A stretch of DNA of 64,000 nucleotides, taken from Oxytricha trifallax (taxonomy: Eukaryota; Ciliophora; Spirotrichea; Sporadotrichida; Oxytrichidae). Under the pieces are notes generated by a model that saw only the letters and a list, made by a program, of their open reading frames with translations, made no database searches and was not told where the DNA came from. Of this stretch, positions 35,401 to 47,400 are shown one piece after another. Position numbers and translations under genes: made by a program. Each line of letters starts with the position of its first letter. Position 1 is the first letter of the stretch. The stretch is from NCBI GenBank assembly GCA_000711775.1, contig ARYC01019439.1, positions 1 through 64,000 of the forward strand, in the 5' to 3' direction.

Positions 35401-38400
35401 ATGAATCCAGCCCAAGAGCGGGATCAGCTTGCTGAGTCTTTTCCCCTATAGATTAAAGAACGAAGCCCTGGTAAGCTTTTTTCCTTTACTAAGCACCTAT
35501 ATTAGAGTTAAGGAATGATAATTCAAATGAATAGTTAGCTCAACTTATTGAGCAGGGTGATCGGATTTTAGAAAATCTTGAAGCCAAGGCTAATATTGAT
35601 GACGGCGGCAAAATGAAGGGCATTAAAGCTGAGTACAAGGGACCCAAGATAGCGTCAAAATCAATAGAGCAAAGGAATTCCTACATTTAAACAACTATGA
35701 TTTGAGTATCCTGTTGTAGCAGGAGGATTTCAAAGGCTATTAAAAGACATGGGATTTTAAGAACGTTGTGAGAAAGTTTATAAACAATAACAAAAACAAG
35801 AAAGCCAAGAACAGCAGTGATACCAAGTCACTGGCCTCTGAAAATCTTAACCACTCCCTCTCAAACGAGGAAATGAAGGTGAGTGAGTTCCAGACTACTG
35901 TGAGCTTAGCAAGTGAATCAATGCAAGCTCCAAGACCCTTACCTTAGCTGGTTATTAACTATGGCTCAATCATTGGCCATGAGATGTTGGTCAAGCACTT
36001 TGAAGTTTCAAATAATCAAATTATTAATAAAAGGAACAGATCCTTCAAGAAATAATGGCCCGCAACACCCAATCACTCTTTTCATTCCTTTAACACTTTG
36101 AGATGGCAAATGAACCCTAAGTGAACCAAGGGCTCTTCTATTTAATTACAGAGCTGATCTCAAGTAACTAAAAGCTAGACTAAGACTCCAAGGCTCGTAT
36201 CTTCTTGGCTGCCCTCAGTTACTATACAGGGGAAAAATATCAGCCAGAAGAGAACTTAATATAAGAAGCAATTCTCTTACTTATAAGGTCACCCAATGCT
36301 AGACAAGCTATAGGCTTAGCCAACTTGGTCTTTATTACTGAGGCAACATGTCTAAGTAAGCAGCTTGCTATAGTCTAGAAGCTAAACGACTCTAATCCAG
36401 GCATCATTCAGCTTTTGGCTTAAACATGGCACTACTTTTCAATTGACCCTTAGGTCATCAAACTAATACCAAATTCCTTCTTTATAATGAACGTGCCTTT
36501 TATTATCTTGCTTAAGCAAGACTGTGGATTAAACCTTATAAGAGACATTCCTGTAGAGTATACAGAGTACTTTGTAAGAATATGTGCCTTATGCTCTGCC
36601 CCTAACTTAGAGTCTTTAAAAAGACTACATATCTTCAACAAGGGCAACCTTCTTATAAAAGCAAGAAGTCATCGACAAAGTCTCAATGGTGCATTTTATG
36701 AAAGGCCTTGCTTCAAGACTGCAAAGCAGAGATCAATAATGGGTAGGGAAGATTGAACAAATCAGGAAAGTATAGTAGTTGATTGTGAATGCGCAAGTCG
36801 AGAAAAATGTATAGTTAAGCATTCACACTATTGACAACTGTCTAAACTGTGACTTCTCTGACCTTGATAGAATAATGCAATTGCCAAGGACTATGGAAGC
36901 CTTCTCTGAAAAGGCTGTTAATGACCTTCTTTAGCTATTCAAGAATGAGAACTTATATAACCAAGTAGCATCCAGATTCAATAGCAGGTCTCCAGAGGAA
37001 CTCTTAAGAGTAAGTGCCGAATTAGAAACTTTGGAGTAAAATTTAGGCTTCAAATTCTACTGCTCTCAGGTCTTATGTTTAAACTATATCTGTGACAACC
37101 TTAACAGCAATCACTTCATTCATTTTGGTATTGGCAATGGGAAGACCCTAATATGCATTGCTTTAGCAATCCTTATTGCTCTTAAAACTTAAAGATCAGT
37201 CTTTATACTCAGCAAGAATGAGCACTTAGTGCAAAGAGACTTCAAACGATACTAGAGAGTCATTAAAGCAATGTAGCTTAATTGCAATCTAAACTTCTTT
37301 GCCAAAGATACTGGCATCTATTTCTACACTTAGCCCTAATTAAAGAAGATGCAAAAGAACAGCAAGGCTGTGAGTGTATGGTAGCAAAGCTACGTATTAG
37401 TGGACGAGTACGACTGGATTATGTTTGATGGCTCTGTTGATACTATAATCAACTCTCTTGAGTACTTTCAGCAAGCTCATAAAGTGATAGGATTTTCTGG
37501 AAGCAATCTCTCTTTTACTGAAGAGAACTGTTTAAAGCTAGCTTTTCAAGCTACACCTGTAGTATTTCCCACTCTTGATAAACTCTAGGGAAATAAAAAG
37601 ACTCAATACCCGGATGTGTTTGTGAGCACTAATTAGAGTGATTACTTGGCTAAGATCAAAGAAATTATAATAGAGCAGCTAAGCCACTCCCCAGTTCTAA
37701 TAGTGGCTTCAACTAACTATAATGCAATAGAGATAGGCCTTTTGAGATCGGGCTACGACTTCACAAGTTTAAGCAGAGGGCAAGCCGCCAATATCGAATC
37801 CATGATTGAAGGCAGATACTTAATGAAGAATGCGAAAAAGGAATATGGAATATACTTGCTGAATGAAGCTCATGGAAGAGGGACTGACATTCAGACGAAT
37901 GATGAAATCAACTAGAACGGAGGTTCTTACCTCATCATCGCAGATGTCTTCTCTAAAAGGTATGAAGAGCAGATTATAGGAAGAATTGGAAGACTTAATA
38001 CTAAGGGCAGATGGCAAAGAGTTTTGTATAGACTCAACTCCAAAGATAGTGCTGAGTAGCTTCTTTGCGTAGAGTAGAATGAGATCGACCTTATATTAGA
38101 CAAAAAGTTCAATGAAGTATAATTTAATTTGTAAGACAAACAAGAAGCTACTGATATGAATATTATTGATCAAGCAAAGGAGCCCGAAGTTCCTTCTGAA
38201 TAGATTATAGCCATCGATCATTAAGTTGCAGTTGTAAGGCTATAGTGGAGAAGATAGTCGAAAAAGTAGAAAGTTCTTTCATAGGAGCCAAAAAGGATAT
38301 CGAGGAAGCAAAGAAGGCCTCTGAAGAGGAAATGAAAACTGAAGCTGTGGCTGAAGAGCCAGACACTCAAAGTAAATTAGGGTTCTATTAACCTTCTATC

Positions 38401-38798
38401 ATAGAATTCATTGTAGAGAAGATGAGCCAGAACCCTGTGCTCTAAGACAAGCCTATTAGTGAAGTTGAGAAGATCTTCAAAAACGGCGTGAGGTATGAGG
38501 AGATCACTTAAGAGCCAGGCAGAGAAAGATCGAAGAGCAAGGAAGGAAAGAAACAGACTAATAAGAGAAGTAGGAAGGCTTAAGAGAAGGCAGAGCAGAT
38601 TAAGGACTCAGTTGAAAAGTGAGTTATACTTGGAAGGAGGAGTTGCAGAGACAAGTCTTTTAGTGAAACTTACAAGGAGCATGAAGAGGTGAAGAAAGTA
38701 TGGAAGCCTGGTTGAAGAAGGCTTCAAATTAAAAGAGAAACTTGAAAAGTGATATAGATCATAGGAACCCCTAAAGAGAGGGGTTATAAAGAAGATGA
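35401..38798 (+). pseudogene. SecA-like DEAD-type ATPase gene, element A
   Basis: Starts MNPAQERDQLAESFPLQI, with a 35-nt intron after ERSP. A long alpha-helical N-terminus (~500 residues) precedes the ATPase: GIGNGKTLICIALAI (Walker A), VLVDEYDWIMFDGS (motif II, aligning with SecA DEVDSILIDE), KVIGFSGSN (SecA xGMTGTA), SPVLIVASTNYNA, NEAHGRGTDIQ (SecA GRGTDI) and QIIGRIGRLNTKG (SecA GRSGRQG). A charged Glu/Lys-rich tail follows. Relative to copy B there are 1-nt indels near 35650, 35996, 36618 and in the tail, so this copy is out of frame in places. SecA proper is a bacterial/plastid translocase motor; a role here is unknown. Confidence 0.85.
35471..35505 (+). other. Intron (35 nt) in the SecA-like gene, element A
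   Basis: GTAAGC donor, ATTAG acceptor, CTAAGCACC inside. Splicing gives ERSP-ELRND-NSNEQLAQL-type continuity. Copy B has the same intron at 60365-60399. Confidence 0.75.
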
Positions 38799-38891
38799 TT
38801 TTAAAGCTTAATTTCTAAAAGAATTCACCATATTCTAACTCTTTCTATTAGTAGTGTTCAGAGAATAGATGAGAATAGAGACCAGCAGAAG

Positions 38892-39694
38892 TCAAAGGCT
38901 GAAGTTCTGCACCTGCCCTTCCAGATTCTGAGAGCCGAAGTCTTGCATAACTTGCTCCTTCATTTTGCGTAAGTCAAGTACATCACTTTCCAAGTTATCA
39001 TGCTCTTGCTTCAGCCTCTTAGTTTCTTATAGAAAGAGCTGCCTGTCTGACTTCAAGGCTGTCTCATAATCTTTCACCTCTTCAATTTCATCTCTTGTTC
39101 TCTTTCTTTTAGATGAGTCCTTCATGAGATTCACAGCTTTGCCTCTCTCAGCTACAAAGGAAATGTAAAGAGAGTAAACTTACTGCTGAAGCTGAGGCAT
39201 CTAGAGAGTGCGTCAACAAATTCAGGTCTCATTTCAATGACTAGGTCTCTGCTTTGCTCAAGCCTATCTTTCCGTTAAAGCATTGCATCGTGAATCATGT
39301 TGGTGACACAGTCGGTGTCCAAGGTATAGAGCAAATCACAGATCCATTGCCTGTCTAAGTGGACCCAGTCTCGCTCATCAAGGAGAAAGTTGAGTAGTCT
39401 GGGGATGTCTCTCCATAATCGAGGAAGTCCTGGACTGTAAGTCCCTCTATGTGAGGCACTACGGACACTTTGACGTCTTCTCTTCTGATGTACTAAGAAG
39501 CGGTTACAATTAAGGAGAGATGCTTACCTCCTTCTTTGCTCTTATGATGGACTTGAAGAAGTAAATGTTGGTTGAATCAGCTTAGGTAAGAAGGCCCGAC
39601 AATCCTGGGTGAGAAAGTTGTAGAGCTCTTTCTTGCTTTTGCACTTCTAAGCTAGTTCTTAAACATAGATGCCAGTAAGTTACGCTTGGTTCAT
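38892..39694 (-). CDS. Small coiled-coil protein related to TBE 22-kDa ORF, element A
   Basis: Begins MNQAQLTGIYVQELAQK on the minus strand. Segments: KSKKELYNFLTQDCRAFLP; NIYFFKSIIRAKKE; DVKVSVVPHIEGLTVQDFLD; RQWICDLLYTLDTD; MRPEFVDALSRCLSF; a basic patch SKRKRTRDE (possible nuclear signal); and a coiled coil ETKRLKQEHDNLESDVLDLR. The order SKxELYxFLTQ, FLP, IxFxKxIxxxxK, IPxIxG matches TBE 22-kDa SKEDLYRYLTQ, FLPTMEATKISFLKVI, IPNYPKI. Introns at 39493-39537 and 39152-39183 fit. Two 1-nt frame changes, near 39585 and 39400, suggest slight decay. It converges with the SecA-like gene. Function unknown; a transposition accessory role is inferred from conservation. Confidence 0.75.
39152..39183 (-). 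other. Intron (32 nt) in the 22-kDa-like gene, element A
   Basis: GTAAGT donor and TGTAG acceptor. Splicing joins CLSFS to TERGKAVNLMK in frame. Confidence 0.65.
39493..39537 (-). other. Intron (45 nt) in the 22-kDa-like gene, element A
   Basis: GTAAGC donor and CTTAG acceptor, separating AKKE from IRREDVKVSVV. The equivalent place in element C also has an AT-rich break after LNGxKE. Confidence 0.6.
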
Positions 39695-39885
39695 TAAATT
39701 CTAATAGGAGGGTGCCATCAGCCGTTTTAAATAGCCAAATATTGGCTCATGAAGACAGCACTGTTACTATAATGAGATAGTCATTTTCACTATTATGAAA
39801 TGCCTTCAGCATGATCCGATTTCCGCATGCGGATTTCCTACCAGCACCAAAGTAATTCATTATTAGGAAATTAAGCACTGAACTT

Positions 39886-41492
39886 ATGGAATCAAGTTCT
39901 AAAAGAGATAGTCTAAGCAGGTGGAATTTTTCCAATAAGAGGAAGAAGATAAAAACTCTAGTAGTTCAGATAATGAGCGAAGCTCAAGTAGTGAAACAGA
40001 TGATGAAAGCAATACTGCAGATTACATAACAACAAATTGTTATACTAAAGGAACATTACAGTTGCTGATGTTGAGATAGAGACTGTAAGCAAAAGAGAGA
40101 TGCTTAACTACTACTATGATCAGGAAGATTCATTAGAATCTATGAATTTCAAAGGCTTTATTATTGATCCTAAGGAAACCTATAGAGTAAGTAAACTAGG
40201 AGGATTTAAGGAATCATTACTAGATGGCCACTAAATATAGACTCTTGGCCAGATCACACTTGAGATCTACACTGACTATACCTAATCAGAATTAGAACCT
40301 TAAGGTATGCTCGAAAGAGCACCTTTAATAGATATGAAGAAATTAGAATAGAAAGTAATAGAGAACCATAAAATGAAAGACTCACTTCCAGTCTTTGGAT
40401 AGCATACTTAGCTTTAAGCTATAGTGCCTCGAAGATAACTCAAGATCATGAAAGAAAAGGAGCAGCAGCAAAAAGAGCTAAAGCTGGTCGGAATGAAAAG
40501 TGTGAAAAGTAATGAACCAGATTATGAAGAGGCTTGGCATATCATACTATAAGTTAAGAAGGTACCTTAACAATCCCTTAAAAAAAGCAAACTTTTGGAA
40601 TCTTAAGTAAGTTAATAGAGGCAAGTATAAGAAGCTACACAGAAGAGCTCGCACTCATATAGTGAACATGCTTACTTATGACTAAGTGCCTATCTAAATA
40701 TCAGATATACAGAAAAGCTTAGTGTAAAAGATCCAGCTCACTGTTCAAAGTAGATGATTCGAAGGTTCCTTAAAAATGAACTAATGATGACATATAAACA
40801 AGTTAAGTAGATAACGAACCTTCATAACAACAACAGCAGTAAGCTTCAACGCTAGTATGCAGCCTAACAATTCATACTCTTTCTAAGTGAAGGCAAGAGA
40901 ATTATTAACATTGATGAATCAGTATTGCACTAGACTGATGAGAGAAGAAGAGGCTGAACAGCTCCATATGTTAAGAATAGGGTTACAAAATCTTAGAGAC
41001 TTAGTCAAATGAACTTGATTATTGGAGTGTCAAGTACTGGAGAGTTGTTCTACACTGTGAATAGGGGAAGAACTAATCAACACTCATTTATGTATTTTGT
41101 GCAAGCTAGCACTTACATTAGATGATATAGATTTGGAGTGGAGAAAGAATACTGTTATCATGATTGATAACGCTCCCTATCACAGATCTTAAGAAGTAAT
41201 GGCAAAGTATGACAATCTCAAATTACCGCTCATGTTTCTTGGGCCTTATCATTACAGGCTAGCTCCAGCAGAACTTATGTACTCTTGGATAAAGAACAGA
41301 GACCTGAATCCCTTAAATACAAGAGCCTAATCAAAGTAAGTAATATAAGTTAACACTTATAGAGGTTATTGGGCCGCCTTTATGAAAGAGCTTGGCATGA
41401 ATATAAGTAGAATAAATCAGAATCTTGTAAGAAGATGTTACTTTCATGTGCTCACTGCTGCTTTGGAATCTATCTCACTTAAAGATTTGTGA
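39886..41492 (+). pseudogene. DDE_3-type transposase, element A (damaged)
   Basis: An acidic Ser-rich N-terminus (NSSSSDNERSSSSETDDES) leads into a helical region (REMLNYYYDQEDSLESMNFK, KLGGFKESLLDGH). The catalytic core is RIINIDESVLHQTDERRRG (first Asp), NTVIMIDNAPYHRSQEVMAK (second Asp) and YRLAPAELMYSWIKN (Glu). A TGA follows RRRG where element C has TGG (Trp). Frameshifts lie near 40065, 40680 and 41125. It ends VLTAALESISLKDL, TGA at 41490-41492. Catalytic residues are kept, so decay seems recent. The class matches the TBE transposase (IS630/Tc1 superfamily) but the sequence is distant. Confidence 0.85.
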
Positions 41493-42289
41493 AGATCAAA
41501 GTAAATATAAACTTAAGCTTTAAATATGGAATTTATAAGGGCAAAGTAATAAGAAAGAAGAGATATAAATAGGTTTCTTTATTTAAATTTAATTTTTTCA
41601 AATTATTGAAAACTATTTCCCAAAAAGAGATATATACAAATTTTTCTATTGTTTAAAAAATTTCAAATTTCCATAAAGTGTTTGGAATTAAAAATCCATT
41701 TCTCTAATTCCTTTATATTTGAGTAAGAAATAAATACAAAATAATTATTGTTTAATTTAAGAATAAGAATAATTAAAATATCAAAGATTATATATTTATA
41801 TATTTTGATAAAAATAATCTTTAAGATAATTTGTAAATAAAAATATTATTATTTTTGCTATTTCTAATAAATAATTATCAATAAAATATAAATTGTAAAA
41901 ATATAAATATAACTTTAAAATATCTTTAATTTTATTTTTAAAATATAGATACTTACCTTTATAATTTATCAGTGCATTAAGAACAATTTTTAATTTTTTA
42001 TTTATACTCATATTGAATTGATGAATATTTTAAATTGAAATTGATTTTATTTTAATTCAAAGTCGAACTTGATTCTGATTTTATATCATATTTGTAAAAT
42101 TGAATTCAATTGTTTTTGGATTTGAGATTTCATTTATAAATTCTTATAAGATTTAATTGCTTAATTAGTCCAATTTATTTGTTGAATTTACAATTCTAAT
42201 TTGTATTTTGATCATTCTGAATTCATAATTTTCCTTGATTTTACCTTAAAAATATTAAAAATTGAAAATAGCAAAGGTACAAAAAACTT
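41493..42289. other. AT-rich DNA downstream of element A
   Basis: No gene and no recognisable right terminus of element A. The 71-residue minus frame at 41796-42011 is Lys/Ile/Tyr-rich low complexity. Confidence 0.5.
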
Positions 42290-42294
42290 GATCC

Positions 42295-42545
42295 AAAGAG
42301 TTTGGTACCTAGTAGAACACTACCCACTGGCCAGGCGAGCGCTATAAGCAGCGTGTTCATCTCAAGGGGGGTATTCTTTGGATTACTCGTTACGCTATTG
42401 TATAGAACATGGTTTTTAACACACGTCTAGATTGGCGGCAATAACAAACCCTGAATCTACAAAGGTACACAAGCCCTTGGTGTTGGCATTACCAAACTCT
42501 TAGGGGAATATAACTACGATTTAGAAGACACTGTATAAACTATAT
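42295..42545 (+). CDS. Unidentified coding fragment (MDS) between elements A and C
   Basis: GC content jumps for ~240 bp. One frame reads YLVEHYPLARRALQAACSSQ then GGYSLDYSLRYCIEHGF. The Cys...GGY-x-DY-x-LRY-x-EHG pattern recalls the CxGG-x-x-x-x-A/S-x-x-Y segment of papain-family peptidases, but the sequence after it does not fit. Another frame reads QIGGNNKPQIYKGTQALGVG then ITKLLGEYNYDLEDTV, which is also protein-like. The true frame cannot be chosen by eye. AT-rich DNA begins on both sides. Confidence 0.4.
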
Positions 42546-43850
42546 TTTTATTAAGTTTTTGAATTAAATAAATTTCCTATTAAATCTATTTATTTTAAAG
42601 TTGTTTAACAACTAATATCTTAGGTTGAGGGTTTTGATTATTAGAGGCAATCATTTTCTTAATTAATTTCTGAAATTTAATTTTATTTTAAATTTATTTT
42701 TATTTTTATTTGACTTACTATCTCCAATAGTAAGTCCATTCACTTATGCCTAACTTTATAGGTCTTCACAAGAAATAAGTTTCTTTGATCACTGAAACTT
42801 ATTTCTAAAATAATAGGAGCTTTTGGGTTCATTTCTTGAACTATTAGGGCAATTTAGGGAAATCTCAGTTTCCAATTTAATTTAATTTAAAATTAAATTT
42901 TATTAATTTTATTAATTTAAGAATATTTTATTCTTTATATTTTAAAAAAATATCCACTTTTTATTTATTATTATATAAATTTTATTTGATTGTAAATTTG
43001 TATAAATTCTAGACATTGGTAAAAATTTGGAACCAATGTTTGCTAACTTATTAATTATTTTTATACTTATATTTCAGCAATAATGTAGCTTAAGTAAGTT
43101 AATCATAAACTGTCTATAAACTTTTTATCATTAGGAATTTTAAAATTTATTTTAGTATTGCTTCATTTAACTATTCTTATAATTACTCTATAAATTTTAT
43201 ATAAAAAATTAAAGATATAGTTTTAAATAGTTATTAATATAAAGTAAGGCTTTTATTTATTTACTTGATAAATGGATTTAAAAACTGATCCTATATTTAA
43301 ACAAACTATATTATTAATAGTTAACAAAATTTGTATCCTATTTGAAAAAATTGAGAATATTAATAAATAGAGAGATATATTATATAATTCAATCTATCTT
43401 TGTATTTCAAGATTTCAGTGAATTCGTTTAAATTGATGATTCAAACAATGTAATTGTCATTTCTTAAATTGTTATCAAATGTAGTTCTATAACAGATTCT
43501 TTATTTAAATTTAAATTGTAAAAACAAAGATAGAGTATATTTTTTATTTATAAAAATATTTGGAATAATTTGTTTGCAATAATTTTTATATTTTATTTAA
43601 AAATCTTTTTATAAAATTATTTATTTTTTATATATAAAAAGCTTTTTAAATTAAAATTAAGTTTGTAAAACCCCATGAGTCAAATTAAAAGAGAATTTAA
43701 ATTCAAGGAAATGAATATTTAAGTCATCTAAATTAATATAAGCCTAAAAGTTTCAAAGAATTATTCATTTCTCTTAAAACATAAGTGCTTCTTCTTTAAT
43801 TAGTCCTTTTACTTTATTCCTTACAGAAGAGCTTCCAGATCTAATATCGG
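42546..43850. other. AT-rich DNA upstream of element C
   Basis: No gene was seen. AAAACCCCATGAG at 43668 is a telomere-like word that might mark the left edge of element C, but no inverted partner was found. Confidence 0.4.
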
Positions 43851-44424
43851 TGAAAGGAAGAGCTTCAAAACTAAATAGCCTGCAAAATAATTATCAACTT
43901 TAATTTAAAATTTGAGAGAATTATAATTATATTACCATTAAGTCGTCTTAATTACTCTTAAACAATCTCAGAGAGCAAATAAATCTTACTATGGTATTCA
44001 TAAGATTTTTAAATCCTATCAAGCTGAGGAATTTCCTGTCTAAGATAAGTCATTGAACTTGTAGTTGATATAAACACAAGAAAATTCCTTCCCCCATTTT
44101 CTTTTCATGTCATTTTAAATCTTTCTTCTTGTATAATTCTCAGGAAAATATGACATCCCTATCTTTGCCCAGAAATGGCTAATCTTACATAGATTGCATC
44201 TCTAATTTTGAACTTCACCCCAGAGGACCATGCAATCTTATACGGGAATAGCTCGGACTAAAGCAGGATTTTTCAGATACTCAAATCGAGAAAAAGACTT
44301 CCAAATGGGGCAATTTTTGAATTAAGTATGGCAAAAATCAATTAAGAATTAATATAAAAGCGCGTTTTTTAATTAAGTCTATTAAATTTAAATATTTAAG
44401 TTAACTAAATTAGCCGCCTAAATT

Positions 44425-47400
44425 ATGAACTCAATTCAACCCGCCATCTTAAAACCATTCGACAACTCTTAATTGCAAAATCTTTTACTTGAACCTTCAA
44501 TGTTAAAAGTTTAAGAAGGATTAAATGATAACGAACTCACACAAAGTGTAGATCTGTAAAGTCTTTTACCCATAGAGATGAAAACAAAGTAAAATGATGA
44601 AGCTCTCTAAAAATCAATCAAAAGAGGGAGAAGATCAAAATATGATGGCGCTCAATTCCCTGAGTTAATTGACAAGGCTAAGCTTATTTTGCCAATTCAC
44701 AACTATGACATTAGTAAAATACTTGAACTGGAAGAATTTAAGCCATTAATTGGCTCAAGAGATTTAGCAAAATTTGTAAGCAAGTTCATTTTAAACAAAA
44801 CTACTTAGAGTACTGCTAAATCAGTGAATAATGCCTAAATTAAACCATTAAAAGATCTTTCTTGTCAATCAAAAGCGCAGCCAAAGAGTGGCAGTGAGGA
44901 TAGAAATTATAAAGGCGAGCAGCAATTTGTTGATGATCATAGAGACTCTCTGAATGCTCAAGTAAATTACGGAGCTAAAATATAATCTGAACTCACATCC
45001 AACAATATTAGAGAATATATGATACTCAAACCTAATGAAAGACAAGAGTTCATTTGGAAGTTGTTTAATAGAAATAGCTAAAGCCTACTAGAGTTTCTAC
45101 AAAATCTTAAAAGTGCTTGTTCGGAGAATTTTTGTGAGTTTATGTTTTGAAATATATATGAACTTAATCAACGAGAACAAGTAAACCTTAAAATAAAAAC
45201 GAGGCTCTTTGTTTCATCTTTGCTTTACTACAGATATGAGATTATAGAGATAGATGAAACCTTACTTAAGAGTGCTCTAATTCTTCTGACATAAAGACCA
45301 AACACAGAATAAGCACTTGGCCTTTAAAATTATATCTTCATGAACGAGCCTGATTGTCTTCAAAAATTTAAAGATAAACTTCCAAGCTTGACAAGTCCAA
45401 TATTGGCATTATTCCATTGATGATAGGGACTTTCCAATAGTTCAAAATTGATTCTTAAGCAATTAGATTAATTCCTAATACCTTGCTTTGTCTGAATAAG
45501 CCATTTATCTAGATACTAAAAGAAGACTAAGGCTTAAGACTGATTCAGCATGTGCCAATCAATGTCGTCGGAGATTTTATACAAATCTGTGCACTTTCAA
45601 GTGCATCCTCATATTAAAAACTAGACAACTTTATAAGCACAATGGGAGAAATATTTGTTCAGAAATGGGACTTTATAGATCAGGAAGATTTCACTCTCTA
45701 CCTCTAACAGCTATCGCAAGAATTAAAATTAAGAAATCCACTATGGGTTGCAAAACTAGATGAGATATCTGAATTAGGAAAGAACCTCGCTTGTATATAT
45801 TAAGAGAAAGGTGTTAGACAAAGAAGATATATCATTTACGATTGTCTCCGAGCAGATTTTACGAAACTAAACTAACTGCTACATGTGCCAAATAAAACTG
45901 TAGATTTTAATGAGGAAGACAATCGTAGACTTTTAAGTCAATTTAAAAGACTGAATAAAGACTCTGATCCTGTAAAAGAGTTTTTGTAGCTTATGCAAGA
46001 TAAGGCATTTAAAATGTCTAATTAAGTTTTAAAGTTTCAGCAAATTATAGGATTTGACTTTCTCTCTCTATAGAAGCTGGCATTAAATTATCTACTCTGG
46101 GAAGACACAAAATTTAGCTTTATTAATATCGGAGTAGGGAATGGAAAGACTTTACTTTGCTCCACATTAGCAGTCTTTATGCCAAGTCCTCATAATTACC
46201 AGTCTTTATCATTGGAAAAAATGATCATTTGATTTTAAGAGATGAAAAGCGATTTGAACAACTTGTGACAAGCCTTAGCCTCAACAAAAACGTAAACCAG
46301 TATGAGAAGAAAGCTGGAGTTTACTATATAACTCAAAAAAATCTTGAGAGCCAACTTGAAAATCAAGAATTCTTGGATATATGGGGTCGGTCTATTGTCC
46401 TAATTGATGAGTATGACTGGATACTATTTGATGGGAGCATTTCCTAAATGGAGAAAAACTTAAAATTTTTTAATTGCGCTAAACGATTAGTTGGATTTAA
46501 CGGATCAACCTTGAGCCTTAAAGAAGCAAACTGTTTGCAAATTGCGTTTAAGTCAAGAGAAATATTTTTTCCTAAATTGAGCTCACTAGTAGGAGATAAG
46601 AGAATAAGATTGGAATAAGAATTAGTATCATCAAACTAGGCAGATTTTTGCAAGAGAATTTTTGAATTGTCTGCTGAATATTGCAAGCTAACTCCCGTAA
46701 TTATTGTAGCCAATTAGTCTTATTCAACAATTGAAAGCTACTTTCGCAAGTACTCACAAGTATAATTTTTCTCAATGAAAAATGTTAAAGGAACAAAGCT
46801 TGAAGCCTAATTCGATTAAATATTTGCCAGCAAAAATGGAGAAGGATAGTATGGAGTGTTTCTGCTTAATGAATAATAAGGAAGAGGTACCGATCTTAAA
46901 ACGAATCATGAGATTGAATTTAATGGCGGTCTTTTTCTTATCGTGTCAGATGTCTTTTCGACAAGATCAACTTAATAAATAATTGGAAGAGTGGTAAGAT
47001 TATGTCTAAAGGGACCTACAAGTATATTATATATAAGCAAGGATCCAAAGAAACAATTGAAAAGGTTATTTCACTTCATCAGTAGTGCTTAGAAAATGAA
47101 ATTAATATGAAAATTGCAATGCTGCAGACAGTTTTGGGTTGCCAGCCTTGGTGCATGAACTAGCTTATTCTAAACAAACCTGAATCCCAATCAATAGTTT
47201 AGGATAAGTTTGAAGTTGAAATTGAAAATTCCTTTCTTGCTTCTTAAAACAGTAAAGACTACCTTTCTAGAAAGAGTAAGAATTAACGCTTATCATAACA
47301 CAGCTCAATAGAGTAGTTAACTCTCTTTGAAGAAGAGCTCCAGAGATAAACAATCTAAGAAACTTAAACCATATCAGAAGACAAGAGCTCTGTTACAAAT

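Larger units (their letters stand above)
34638..41520. mobile_element. Element A: TBE-like transposon carrying a SecA-like ATPase
   Basis: Homology to element B starts at AAACCCCAATACATATATGC (34638) and continues through a ~760-bp leader into the coding region. There are three genes: SecA-like ATPase (plus, 35401-38798), small coiled-coil protein related to TBE 22-kDa (minus, 38892-39694) and DDE transposase (plus, ~39886-41492). This alternating arrangement mirrors TBEs, with the accessory gene replaced. The left tip contains AAACCCCAA, reminiscent of the telomeric repeat. The matching right terminus was not found after 41492, so the element is probably truncated or its ends have diverged. 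Confidence 0.8.

Noticed and set aside
37820..38139. Minus-strand frames opposite the SecA-like gene
   Set aside because: Antisense shadows of the conserved ATPase frame; equivalents in element B (62799-62996, 63075-63350) are likewise shadows.
35401..38798. Bacterial contamination or plastid DNA as source of the SecA-like gene
   Set aside because: TAA/TAG Gln codons throughout, a 35-nt intron, three dispersed copies and linkage to DDE transposases all point to a resident ciliate element.
43660..43690. AAAACCCCATGAG as a TBE-type terminus of element C
   Set aside because: Only one C4A4 unit, no inverted partner and no target duplication found.
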